DNA from: Prolixibacteraceae bacterium
GTDB lineage: Bacteria > Bacteroidota > Bacteroidia > Bacteroidales > Prolixibacteraceae
Length of the DNA stretch: 30,002 nucleotides
Direction of reading: 5' to 3'
Assembly (NCBI GenBank): GCA_017998095.1
Contig: JAGODU010000035.1
Span: 1-30,002 of the forward strand
Below, one piece after another: positions 15,273 through 23,989 of the stretch (the first letter of the stretch is position 1; each line of letters opens with the position of its first letter). Below the pieces are notes generated by a model. The model saw only the letters and a list, made by a program, of their open reading frames with translations, was not told where the DNA came from and did no database searches. The translations under genes were made by a program, and so were the position numbers.

Positions 15273-16421
15273 ATGCCTTTTAGTGAAAATAGGATTCTTG
15301 TCGTAGTCCCTTTTGCTTTTCATAGGGAAAGTGGCAGCTCTCTGAGTACTTTTTACAGAGTCTCTGCTTTAGCTGACTTATGTTCACGGATTGATGTAAT
15401 AACCACTCCACATGGGAGATCAGTCGATATCGTTAATGTATCAATTAGAAGATTTCCAAGTATTAAATTGTTCAGAAATTACGAACCTGGACAATATTTT
15501 AAAAAGCTAATGTATGAACCTTTTTTATTTTTTGGAACTCTTTATTGGTTGATCATAAGGAGATTTGATGTTGTTATTGTGCATGGAAGCTCCATATATT
15601 GGGCGTTTCTTATTCATAAGCTGTTTAAAGCTAGATTTATTGCAACAGTTCATGGTAATATAGAAACTGAGTTGGACAAGTGGGGAATATCTAAAAGTAG
15701 GATGATAAAAAGGATATCAGCCAAGATTGAAAACAAGATTTTAGACTCTTTCTCATTTATCATTGCTGAGCATGATGAAGTTAAAAATATACTCGTCCGT
15801 GGGAATGTTGAACCTAACAAAATCAAAGTAATAAGGATCTGTGTAAAGAACGTTGATCGGTTTGTGAAAATGAATTATGATGATTGGTTTATTGTTTTAT
15901 ATACAGGTACCTTTGTAAAGGTACAGAATTTGGACCTTCTTTACAGAACAGCCAGCCTACTCAAAAATGAAAAGATAAGGTTCATCCTTATTGGAGGTAC
16001 TTCTCATGAGATTGAAACAGAAAAAATTAAAGTAGAAAGATATGGGGTGTCGGAGATAGTTACTTTACTTCCCAGAATGCAGCAAAAATACTTAGAAAGT
16101 TATTATCGAAATGCAGATATTGTTGTTTCCCCTCGCGTGTTCGGGCATGATACCCCAATGAAAATTTTTGATTATCTGAATTATGGGAAATGCATAGTTG
16201 CGACTAACAAACCAATACACTCAGGAATATTGAATAATAATGTATCTCACTTGGTCGAACCAAAACCAGAATGTTTTGCTGAAAAAATTAGGGAACTTTT
16301 CTTTAATTATGATCTCATTTTAAGGACATCAATTAAAGCAAAGGATTTTTTTGTTGAGAATTTTGATTTTAAGATCATGGTAAAGGCATACAAAGAAGTA
16401 TTACACCATTATTCAGAATAA
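15273..16421 (+). CDS. Glycosyltransferase family 4 (GT-B)
   Basis: Glycosyltransferase of 382 aa. The N-terminal Rossmann domain opens with 'ILVVVPFAFHRESGSSLSTF', has 'FDVVIVHGSSIYWAFLIHK' and 'FIATVHGNIETELDKWG'. The C-terminal GT4 domain starts around residue 205 ('FIVLYTGTFVKVQNLDLL'), has 'FILIGG', and ends with the nucleotide-sugar site 'RVFGHDTPMKIFDYLNYGKCIVATN'. It is cytoplasmic and starts 16 bases after the preceding gene. The sugar specificity is not predictable. Confidence 0.9.
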   Translation: MPFSENRILVVVPFAFHRESGSSLSTFYRVSALADLCSRIDVITTPHGRSVDIVNVSIRRFPSIKLFRNYEPGQYFKKLMYEPFLFFGTLYWLIIRRFDVVIVHGSSIYWAFLIHKLFKARFIATVHGNIETELDKWGISKSRMIKRISAKIENKILDSFSFIIAEHDEVKNILVRGNVEPNKIKVIRICVKNVDRFVKMNYDDWFIVLYTGTFVKVQNLDLLYRTASLLKNEKIRFILIGGTSHEIETEKIKVERYGVSEIVTLLPRMQQKYLESYYRNADIVVSPRVFGHDTPMKIFDYLNYGKCIVATNKPIHSGILNNNVSHLVEPKPECFAEKIRELFFNYDLILRTSIKAKDFFVENFDFKIMVKAYKEVLHHYSE

Positions 16422-16476
16422 TGTCTTTGCTTTTAATATTTTGTATTTTATTAGTATATAACAAAAGTAATAACCA

Positions 16477-17191
16477 ATGACTTTAAATAATTTTAAAATA
16501 AAGTTTTACATATCAAAGTTTTTAGGACTTAATGGAGATCCATTTCAGGATATTAAAAAACTAATTAAGAAAAATGAAACTAAAGTAATCTTTGATTGCG
16601 GAGCTAATGTTGGTAAAATAACGGCAAAATTTAAAAGTAACTTTCCCAATTCAAAGATTATCTGTTTTGAACCTTTTATAGGTTCTTTTAGTAAGCTATA
16701 TGAGAAATATTGGAACCCAAAAGATATTATTCTAATAAATAAAGCCGTTTCTGAGAATTCCGGGGTAAATCAGTTTTATATTTATGATGACCCTACCTGC
16801 AATTCTCTATTTTATAAACCAAATAATGGAAAATTTTCCGGTGACCACAAAGTAATCGAAAGTATAACTGTTGACACCGTATCCATTGACGATTATTGTC
16901 TTGTTAACTCAATACGAAGCATTGACATACTAAAACTTGATATTGAGGGGGGGAGAACTAAAAGCCTTAAAAGGAGCAACTGATTTGCTAAAACGTGGTG
17001 CTATAGCAGCAATCTATTCCGAAATATTGTTCCAACCACATTTTCAAGATGGGACAAATTATAGTCAATTGTTACATTTCCTTGATGCTTTCAATTTCTC
17101 ACTCTACAATTTGTATAACCTTAAAAGAGGTAAAAATGGAAGACTAAGAAGGGGTGATGCTCTCTTTATTCATTCTTGTTTATTAGGGTAG
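16477..17191 (+). pseudogene. FkbM-family methyltransferase, frameshifted at a G7 tract
   Basis: Two overlapping frames together make one FkbM SAM-dependent methyltransferase. The first runs 16477-16983 and the second from before 16947 to 17191. The first frame has 'VIFDCGANVGKITAKF' (motif I, about 37-52), 'IICFEPF', 'NKAVSENSG' and 'SIDILKLDIEGG', then goes off into 'RTKSLKRSN' and stops. The second frame carries the expected continuation 'GGELKALKGATDLLKRGAIAAIYSEILF'. One G fewer in the run of seven (16947-16953) restores 'LKLDIEGGELKALKGA' and a protein of 237 aa, normal for the family. The likely function is sugar O-methylation. As sequenced the C-terminal third is lost, so the product is probably inactive. 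Either the base call in the homopolymer is wrong, or the gene is switched off by slippage. Confidence 0.85.
16947..16953 (+). repeat. G7 homopolymer at the FkbM frameshift
   Basis: Seven G in a row within very AT-rich DNA, exactly where the reading frame changes. G6 would give the intact gene. Such a tract is both a candidate slipped-strand phase-variation site and a common place for sequencing or assembly error. Confidence 0.85.
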
Positions 17192-17224
17192 GCGTTCGAA
17201 TTTGTTTTATTAAGCACATTTCAA

Positions 17225-18223
17225 TTGGGAAAGTCAATTCCAGTAAAATCAATCTTATTATTTTTTATAAAACTAATAGTAAGTATCTCAATATTAGTAT
17301 TTGTCCTATACAAAGTAAACCTTAATAACTTTGTTCAGACAATTACCGAAATTAGTTGGTTTATTTATTTGTATCTCTTTTTGTTTTCATTTCTTCTTGT
17401 TAGCATAAATGTTAAAATCCAGCAATCCATTTTCATGTTTTTTAATTACAAATTTCCATTTATAAAAACTTTGCAACATAACTATATAAGCTTACTTTTT
17501 ACATTGATTATTCCTGGATTTTATGCCCCAGATTTTTATTTAGTTATTTACTTTAATAAAGAGATAAAGAATTATTCTCTTACTTTAGCAGGTATTTTTA
17601 TCAACCGGTTATTCGGATTTTTTATTTTTTTATTTTTTGGTCTCATTTCAATACTAGTATTACATTCATATTTTCCCCTTGGCCATATTTTTGATATTAC
17701 TAAGTCATTTAATTTTTTTATTGTTCTAGTAATAATAGTTATACTGCTTTTATTAGGAGTACTTTTCATAAAGAAGTTTTGGTATGAAAAGGTTCATTCT
17801 TTTAAGAATATAATTATTAAGGTAAAAACTAATATATCAAATAATTGTAGGCTATTCTTCCGTTTCATAATGTTAAAGTTGATTTGGTATTTGGTCTCAA
17901 TTTTAGGAAGAGTTTTGATAGCTTTACTTTTAGGAATAAATATTCCCATTCTTCAGTTGGCTGGAGTTATTATATTAGTAAACTTTTTGATTTCTCTTCC
18001 AATTTCAGTAAATGGTATTGGTATAAGAGAATTTGGTTTTATAGGACTTTTTTCATTATTTGGAATTGACAATACTGTTGCCTTAACAATTTCAATGTTG
18101 GATTTTTCATTGTTTATAATCCCTACAATTATTGGAGCAATGAATCTGTTGGCGATAAAATCAACCAAATTAAGTATCTTTCGCCCCCCTTCAATTAATC
18201 TTGATGAGAAAAACTTGGATTGA
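17225..18223 (+). CDS. LPG-synthase-TM/AglD-like membrane protein, possible lipid flippase
   Basis: Integral membrane protein (332 aa) with about 8 helices, resembling the lysylphosphatidylglycerol-synthase transmembrane family (PF03706, formerly UPF0104). Typical features are the N-terminal helix followed by 'YKVNLNNFVQTI', a central helix pair after 'LAGIFINRLFGFFIFLFFGLIS', and the C-terminal signature 'LISLPISVNGIGIREFGFIGLFSLFGI'. In MprF this domain flips lipids, so translocation of a polyprenyl-phosphate sugar is a plausible role here (inference). The start is a TTG at 17225, chosen because it leads straight into helix one and there is no early ATG. A C6 run lies near its end (18184-18189). 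It overlaps the next gene by 20 bases, implying coupled expression. Confidence 0.8.
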   Translation: MGKSIPVKSILLFFIKLIVSISILVFVLYKVNLNNFVQTITEISWFIYLYLFLFSFLLVSINVKIQQSIFMFFNYKFPFIKTLQHNYISLLFTLIIPGFYAPDFYLVIYFNKEIKNYSLTLAGIFINRLFGFFIFLFFGLISILVLHSYFPLGHIFDITKSFNFFIVLVIIVILLLLGVLFIKKFWYEKVHSFKNIIIKVKTNISNNCRLFFRFIMLKLIWYLVSILGRVLIALLLGINIPILQLAGVIILVNFLISLPISVNGIGIREFGFIGLFSLFGIDNTVALTISMLDFSLFIIPTIIGAMNLLAIKSTKLSIFRPPSINLDEKNLD

Positions 18224-19538
18224 AATTAGGGTTCAGAATTATGTTTTTTTCTTTCTAATACTAAGCTTTGTAATTAGATTATTAGTCGCTATTAATGGAT
18301 ATGAAAAATCTATTTGGAATAACTTTGCAGATGATTTAGGGAGAGAGGTATACGCAAATACTATTATTTCCAAAGGCATTTTTTTTAAACTGGATGTAAT
18401 CCAAAGTCCTGAATCAATATTTGCTCCGGGTATTCCAATTGTATTAGCCATAATGAAAGTAGTATTTGCAAATCATTGGTTTGCGATTTTTGTTTTAAAC
18501 GCTTGTATTGGGACTCTAAGCTGTCTTGTGATATATTTGATTAGTAAAGAGTTTTTTAATAAAGATGTCTCCTTGTTAGTACTTCTTTGGGCTTCATTTT
18601 ATCCAAGTTTTATAAGGTATACGGCGACTGCTGGCAATGAACCTTGGGTTGTTTTTTTATTTTCATTAACAATGCTTTTCGCGTTACGTTCGATAAGATA
18701 TAGTAAAACCTATATTAATGAGATTATATTCGCTCTGTGTTTAACAATTCTGTTTCATTTCGACGAAAGATATATAGTTTATTCCTTGATATTCTCCCTT
18801 TTCCTTTTTTATGGATTTGGAAGTATTATTTCAAAGATTAAAAAGATTCTTGTTTTTGTGTCCTTTACAATACTGTTTTCTGTTCCATGGTTTATTAGGA
18901 ATTATATTGTATACAATGATATAGTAATTATAAGTTGCAGGACAAATAACCTGACAGAGCCATTTTTTCATCAAAGGAAGGAACTTATTTTTTTTGATCA
19001 CATTAAGGATGATGCTTTTTTGAGCATTGAACAGATTGATTCAGTAAGAAATGGGCTATTAAATAGTTTTTCGAATGGGAGTGCTATAAGTAAATTGCAG
19101 ATTGAAGCCATGAAATCAGGTAATATTCCACATGCCTTTACTTTATCTGAAAAGATACGTAGCAGAATTTTTTTTCTATGGGTCCCTTTTAAGACCATTG
19201 ATAATTACCGAATAACAGGATATGAGTTTAATCCTGCCTGGTCATGTAGGCATAATTTGCTTTCGGGCTTAAGCTATGGAGTATTGTTGCCATTTATGTT
19301 CCTTGCTTTTTATAATTTGATAAAAAATAGAAACTGGGAGGTTGTTCTTCTGTTTGGAGGAGTACTTTTATATCATACTTTTATCCATGTTGCATTTATA
19401 CCTTATACCCGTGACAGGTATCGACATCCGGTTGATTTCATAGTGATTATCCTTGGGGTATATGGAATTTCTGTTGTTTACAATTGGTTTAAAGCGAATA
19501 AAATCAAGAAGAAAGAAAGAGTTGTTGAGAATGGATAA
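18204..19538 (+). CDS. GT-C glycosyltransferase, GT39/ArnT-like
   Basis: Polytopic membrane protein (444 aa, about 10-12 helices) of the dolichyl-phosphate-mannose protein mannosyltransferase superfamily. These enzymes use a polyprenyl-phosphate sugar as donor on the periplasmic side. The first periplasmic loop holds the acidic pair in 'NNFADDLGREVYANTI', followed by 'ESIFAPGIPIVLAIMKVVF', a layout typical of PMT_2/GT39 enzymes. Near the C-terminus 'YTRDRYRHPVDFIVIILGVYG' matches the common 'RYR-P' ending. The start is ATG 18204; a TTG one codon upstream is also possible. It is overlapped by the flippase-like gene upstream and by the GT2 gene downstream (8 bases). Substrate could be the polysaccharide, lipid A or a protein; the locus favours polysaccharide. 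Confidence 0.82.
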   Translation: MRKTWIEIRVQNYVFFFLILSFVIRLLVAINGYEKSIWNNFADDLGREVYANTIISKGIFFKLDVIQSPESIFAPGIPIVLAIMKVVFANHWFAIFVLNACIGTLSCLVIYLISKEFFNKDVSLLVLLWASFYPSFIRYTATAGNEPWVVFLFSLTMLFALRSIRYSKTYINEIIFALCLTILFHFDERYIVYSLIFSLFLFYGFGSIISKIKKILVFVSFTILFSVPWFIRNYIVYNDIVIISCRTNNLTEPFFHQRKELIFFDHIKDDAFLSIEQIDSVRNGLLNSFSNGSAISKLQIEAMKSGNIPHAFTLSEKIRSRIFFLWVPFKTIDNYRITGYEFNPAWSCRHNLLSGLSYGVLLPFMFLAFYNLIKNRNWEVVLLFGGVLLYHTFIHVAFIPYTRDRYRHPVDFIVIILGVYGISVVYNWFKANKIKKKERVVENG

Positions 19539-20505
19539 TTTGTCCGGTAAAGTCGTTGTAATTACTCTGAATTATAATCAGAATCAATTTACCCTTGAAT
19601 GTGTGAAATCAATTCTGGAGAGTGACTTTGGAAATTTTGAAGTTTTGCTTATCGATAATGGATCGACTTCCCAGAATCAAAAAGAGTTGGAAAAGTTGCT
19701 ACCTTTCGATCCCAGATTGATACTTCATGTGATCACACCCAATCGTGGTTATGTAGGAGGAATAAACTACAGTCTCGACCTTTGCAAGGTGCAAGATTCC
19801 GATTATGTTTTGATAATGAATAATGACACTCTTATTGATAAGGAAGCTATTGGTGAATTGGTAAAAACCTGTAAAAAGCATCATGATGAAGCCATAGTGA
19901 GTGGAAAAGTATACCATTATGACAGACCAAGCGTAATTCAGGATATCGGATATTCTTTTACGAATGAAAAATACTTGAATTGCAGGCAGATAGGACTGGA
20001 TGAAGCCGATACAGGGCAATATGATGAAGAAGTTGAAAGGGATCTGTTGGATGATGTTTTTTGGTTATTTCCTTTTAAATTGTACAAAGAGATAGGAGGC
20101 TATTCAAAGTACTTTTGGTTTGATTATGAACAGGCTGATTTTGCGCTTAGAGCAAAAAAAATCGGGTACAAATTGATTTACACCCCACATGCAAAGATAT
20201 GGCATAAAGGAAGCCCGTCTGTCGGTGGGCGTATTCTGAATCCTGTACAGGCATACTACTCAATGCAGGGTGCTCTGATATACAGGTACCTTCATCTATC
20301 AAGATGGAATTTTGTGAAGTATTACATTAAAACTGGAACAGGAATACTTGGCTCCTTTTTAAAGTGGTTTCTTGGTGTTAAAACCGGATCGGGCAGGTTG
20401 AAGTATAATGTGGCAAAGCTGAAAGGATTTGCTTACTTCAACAGGTGGATTGTCAGAAAGAATGAAAACACGGGAGAAAATCCCTTTATTACAGACAATA
20501 AATGA
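19531..20505 (+). CDS. Glycosyltransferase family 2 (GT-A)
   Basis: Cytoplasmic inverting glycosyltransferase (324 aa), most like rhamnosyltransferase-type GT2 enzymes. Motifs: 'VVVITLNYNQNQFTLECVKS', 'VLLIDNGSTSQNQ', 'NRGYVGGINYSLDL', the acidic 'MNNDT' (Asp99), 'FWLFPFKLYKEIGGYSKYFW', 'EQADFALRAKKIGYKLIYTP' and 'IWHKGSPSVGG'. The start is ATG 19531, overlapping the stop of the GT-C gene by 8 bases. The longer frame from 19453 lies inside that gene. The stop overlaps the next start as ATGA. The tight packing suggests an operon segment from 17225 to 21818. Confidence 0.92.
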   Translation: MDNLSGKVVVITLNYNQNQFTLECVKSILESDFGNFEVLLIDNGSTSQNQKELEKLLPFDPRLILHVITPNRGYVGGINYSLDLCKVQDSDYVLIMNNDTLIDKEAIGELVKTCKKHHDEAIVSGKVYHYDRPSVIQDIGYSFTNEKYLNCRQIGLDEADTGQYDEEVERDLLDDVFWLFPFKLYKEIGGYSKYFWFDYEQADFALRAKKIGYKLIYTPHAKIWHKGSPSVGGRILNPVQAYYSMQGALIYRYLHLSRWNFVKYYIKTGTGILGSFLKWFLGVKTGSGRLKYNVAKLKGFAYFNRWIVRKNENTGENPFITDNK

Positions 20506-21818
20506 ACAGGTATTTTTACAAATTTTACGAAATCCTTAAATACAAGAGGTTTGATAAGCTGGTTTTTCCGGGAGAGATATTTACCTTTTTGCTTGAAAGT
20601 CAGTATTGGGACAGACAGAAACTTACAGAATACCAATTGAATTGTCTTAATGAGTTATTGGTATATGCAAAAAAGTCCCATTTTTATAATGAATTGTACC
20701 ATGATATTAATCTTCCAATTGGAAGTTTGGAAGAAATTAAAAATATACCCGTTGTAGCTAAGGATGATCTTCAGAGAAGCTTTAATAGTTTTGCAACGGG
20801 TGAATATCTAAAAAATGGATATTTTGGCAAATCAAGTGGTAGTACAGGAAATCCAACGTCCATATACCTTTCGCCTCTAGCAATGGCGTACCGAAATGCA
20901 TCGAAATCACGTTTTTTTTCATGGTGGGGATTTACACAGTATGACAGATGGATTAATTTTACTGCCTATCCGAGGACTGGTTCAACAGTAAATCGGCTTA
21001 AGGATCTGTTGACGCCCAGGCTGGATATTGATATATTTACATTAAATGATACTACAGTAGCAGAACTGTTGAAAAAAATAATCGACTACAAACCAAAGTA
21101 TTTCCGTGGTTATGTATCAGCATTGGCAAGTTTTGGAAGGCTTGTTAATCAAAAAAAGTTGGACATTTCAGGGTTGAATTTAAAAGCAATAATAGTCACA
21201 TCAGAAATCCTGTATGAGTCAGATCGTGAATTTATAGAAAGTGTTTTTAACTGTAAAGTGGTAAATGAATATGGTGCCGCGGAGGCTGGATTATTTGCGT
21301 GTGAATGTCCTGAAGGCGGAATGCATATCCAGGAGGAGTCATTGTTCTTGTTTGTTGATAGAGATAATGAACTTGTAAGCACCGAATTTCATAATAAACT
21401 TATGCCGCTGATAAATTACAAGGTCGGTGACAAAGTTGTACTCGCTGAAAGGAAATGCAAATGCGGAAGGGAACTCAGTCTGATTGAAAGCATAGAGGGA
21501 CGGATAGGCTCGGATGAACTCATCACATCAGATGGCAGGAGATTGAATTATTTGTTTTTCGACAGGATGATAAAAAATCTTGCAAAAACTAAATTGTGGG
21601 GTCAGATCAAAAAGTTCCAGGTTATCCAGGAGGGCTTGACCTTTACATGCTATATAGTCAGGATGGATCATTATAATGAACATGAAATAGAGTCATATAT
21701 AGAAAACTATATCAAAGACGGAGTCGGGCAAGATGTGAAAGTCAATTTCATTTATAAGGACACAATTGAGCCTGACAAAAGCGGTAAATATAGAATATTC
21801 AAGAGAGTAATGACATAA
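20502..21818 (+). CDS. CapK/PaaK-like adenylate-forming enzyme, copy 1
   Basis: Protein of 438 aa related to phenylacetate-CoA ligase and to CapK proteins of capsule loci. The phosphate loop is 'SSGSTGNP' (111-118). The adenylate-binding motif is 'EYGAAEAG' with Glu261. Then come a Cys pattern 'CKCGRELSLIESIEGRIGSD' like PaaK, and a C-terminal Lys in 'DKSGKYRIFKRV'. All parts for carboxylate adenylation appear present. The substrate is unknown; members in capsule clusters are thought to act on acyl groups that decorate sugars, but I know of no firm assignment. The ATGA overlap with the GT2 gene upstream ties it to glycan assembly. A second, divergent copy lies at 25048. Confidence 0.87.
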   Translation: MNRYFYKFYEILKYKRFDKLVFPGEIFTFLLESQYWDRQKLTEYQLNCLNELLVYAKKSHFYNELYHDINLPIGSLEEIKNIPVVAKDDLQRSFNSFATGEYLKNGYFGKSSGSTGNPTSIYLSPLAMAYRNASKSRFFSWWGFTQYDRWINFTAYPRTGSTVNRLKDLLTPRLDIDIFTLNDTTVAELLKKIIDYKPKYFRGYVSALASFGRLVNQKKLDISGLNLKAIIVTSEILYESDREFIESVFNCKVVNEYGAAEAGLFACECPEGGMHIQEESLFLFVDRDNELVSTEFHNKLMPLINYKVGDKVVLAERKCKCGRELSLIESIEGRIGSDELITSDGRRLNYLFFDRMIKNLAKTKLWGQIKKFQVIQEGLTFTCYIVRMDHYNEHEIESYIENYIKDGVGQDVKVNFIYKDTIEPDKSGKYRIFKRVMT

Positions 21819-21835
21819 ATAATTGAGAACTAATA

Positions 21836-22996
21836 ATGTCAAATCAACGAATCCTTATTTACATAGCCGGAGCAGCCAGTTCTGTTTTTGATTCACAGGT
21901 AATGTCGTTACTGGAAGAGTTGTCTAAGAGAGAGTATTTCGATAGGATGTATTTGCTGTTGGGCACTTCTGAAAATGAACCTGAATACAAGTTATCAGCG
22001 ACCATTTCAAGTAATAACTTAAAGATTATATATTTTAAACAATACCCGAATTACCGGATATTCTCAGGTTATCAGAAAAAAGCACTTTCTCAAATATTAG
22101 ATTCAATCTTAGTTAGTGATACTGTAATACACATAAGGGGAGAGAGTCTGGCTGGTTTGATAAAGGATATTATTGACAAAAAAAGTCTGAGAAATGTAAA
22201 GTTGCTTACCGATATCCGCGGGGTCGCGATTGATGAGTTAAATCTATATGTAAAAAATTCTTATAATCCAATTAAATATAGATTTAAAATAACACAATTG
22301 AGGCATAATTTGTATAACGCATGTAAAAGGAGTGATCATATTTCATGTGTATCTGATGCTTTAAAAGATTATCTTTTGGATAAAATTTCAAACATAAATG
22401 TGCCTATAAGTGTAAATCATTGCCTGGCAGCTGAAGATTTCGTTTTTTCATCAGAAAAAAGAATTTTAAGCAGAACCAGGCTTGGTATTCCTGAAGATGA
22501 AATATTATGTGTTTTTGTTACTGGTGGCAAAGGCTTACATCAGAACATAAGCAATATAGTTAATAACGTTGCTGACAGAGGGTACAAGATTTTAAACTTG
22601 TCAAAGACGGAGATTATTAATACAAATGTTATTAATCGATTTGTGCCTTATCGGGAGGTTCCTGAATATTTGTGTGCTGCTGATATAGGGATAGTATGGA
22701 GAAATAGCGATATCGTCAATAAAGTCGCTTCTCCAGTAAAATTCAGTGAATACGTATGCTGTGGCTTACCTGTAATTTCCAATAATGGGGTTGATCTAAT
22801 AACGAAATATATAAATGAAACCGGATACGGCCGAATAATAAGTAATTTTAGTGAGATAAATCCGGATCTGCTATCCTCACTAACACAATTGGACAGGAAG
22901 AAAATCTCAGATTATTCAAGAAATGTATTCTCTTCCCGGGTAATAGTAAATGGATACTTAAAAAGCTATGATAATCTAATGGAATCCATTGGCTAA
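21836..22996 (+). CDS. Glycosyltransferase, GT-B fold, GT4-like
   Basis: Protein of 386 aa with a GT-B layout. The N-terminal domain opens with 'RILIYIAGAASSVFDSQVMS' and contains 'VIHIRGESLAGLI' and 'LLTDIRGVAIDEL'. The C-terminal domain has 'ILCVFVTGGKG', 'RFVPYREVPEYLCAADIGIVW' and the nucleotide-sugar site 'SPVKFSEYVCCGLPVISN'. The N-terminal half diverges from common GT4 proteins, so I am sure of the fold and less sure of the family. It starts 17 bases after the CapK-like gene. Confidence 0.82.
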   Translation: MSNQRILIYIAGAASSVFDSQVMSLLEELSKREYFDRMYLLLGTSENEPEYKLSATISSNNLKIIYFKQYPNYRIFSGYQKKALSQILDSILVSDTVIHIRGESLAGLIKDIIDKKSLRNVKLLTDIRGVAIDELNLYVKNSYNPIKYRFKITQLRHNLYNACKRSDHISCVSDALKDYLLDKISNINVPISVNHCLAAEDFVFSSEKRILSRTRLGIPEDEILCVFVTGGKGLHQNISNIVNNVADRGYKILNLSKTEIINTNVINRFVPYREVPEYLCAADIGIVWRNSDIVNKVASPVKFSEYVCCGLPVISNNGVDLITKYINETGYGRIISNFSEINPDLLSSLTQLDRKKISDYSRNVFSSRVIVNGYLKSYDNLMESIG

Positions 22997-23275
22997 TCTA
23001 TTGTTCTGGAGAGGAATTTAACTATAATAATTTTAAGAAATATAACAAGCCTATTTATGGTTGGTAATATTTCTTACAGCTTTATGTAATTATGCGGGGA
23101 ATTGATTTTGTAAATATGCAAAAAGTTTTTAATGTGTTAGGAAGGATATTTGGCAAGGGATTGATGCTCTTTCCTTATAGGAGAAACTCCATAAAAGTAG
23201 TGTTTTAGTAACCTGTTGGAAATAATGAAATGAATTAAAGTTAAATAACTTTAAGCATTTAAAAGATTTCGATAT
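22997..23275. other. 279-base gap without a convincing gene
   Basis: This is one of the largest gaps inside the locus. It is AT-rich. The only open frame of note is 38 codons (23092-23208, 'MRGIDFVNMQKVF...'), which resembles no family I know and has no ribosome binding site. I saw no terminator hairpin and no full promoter match. Confidence 0.5.
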
Positions 23276-23959
23276 ATGATAGAATCAAAGGAAGATTATT
23301 GTTATTATCTTGAAGCAGATAGGATTGCTAAAGCAATACCGAAGAAATTATGTTTAAGGCAAAGGTTAATTAACTTGTTTTTCCCTAATTATGTATGGAA
23401 ATTTCAAAAAAGCTTACGTAAGGTTGAATATTTCAAAAACAGAAAGAAAAACATTTTGACCAAATTAGAATATTTTTTGGTTTATAAGAGGTATAAGAAG
23501 TTATCCTATAAATTAGGATTTAGTATACCTCCAAATGTTTTTGGTCCAGGATTGTCTATAGCTCACCATGGTACAATAATTGTTAACAGTGCTGCACGTA
23601 TCGGTGCAAATTGCAGACTTCATGCTTGTGTAAATATTGGGACAAAAGCTGGATATGGAGGGAAAGCTCCGGTTATTGGAGATAATTGCTATATTGGCCC
23701 AGGAGCCAAGATATTTGGAGATATTAAAATTGGAAATAATATAGCGATTGGAGCCAATGCAGTTGTGAATAAGTCATTTGAAGGGGAGAATATGATTATT
23801 GCTGGTGTTCCTGCAAAAGTAATTTCCGGCGTGGATGTTTTTAAAATTTTAATCCCTGCGACCATTATTATTGATAAGGGACTTGGAGAAGAAGCGGAAA
23901 ATTTAATACAGGAGAATAGAGGGACTTTATCACAAGCAATAAGGGGTTTTATTGATTAA
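23276..23959 (+). CDS. Serine O-acetyltransferase-like (CysE-type) acetyltransferase
   Basis: Acetyl-CoA-dependent transferase (227 aa) with a helical N-terminal half and a left-handed beta-helix C-terminal half, as in serine acetyltransferases. The diagnostic segment is 'GPGLSIAHHGTIIVNSAARI' followed by 'NCRLHACVNIG', 'PVIGDNCYIGPGAKIFGDI', 'IGNNIAIGANAVV' and 'IIAGVPAKVI'. CysE-type paralogues are common in exopolysaccharide clusters, where they probably acetylate sugars rather than serine. A housekeeping role in cysteine synthesis cannot be excluded, but no cysK or other sulfur gene is near. Confidence 0.87.
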   Translation: MIESKEDYCYYLEADRIAKAIPKKLCLRQRLINLFFPNYVWKFQKSLRKVEYFKNRKKNILTKLEYFLVYKRYKKLSYKLGFSIPPNVFGPGLSIAHHGTIIVNSAARIGANCRLHACVNIGTKAGYGGKAPVIGDNCYIGPGAKIFGDIKIGNNIAIGANAVVNKSFEGENMIIAGVPAKVISGVDVFKILIPATIIIDKGLGEEAENLIQENRGTLSQAIRGFID

Positions 23960-23989
23960 GCTTTATTGCTTAAAAATCCTCTGATAATC

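Noticed and set aside
23092..23208. 38-codon open frame in the gap before the CysE-like gene.
   Set aside because: Too short, no ribosome binding site, no known motif; expected by chance in AT-rich DNA.
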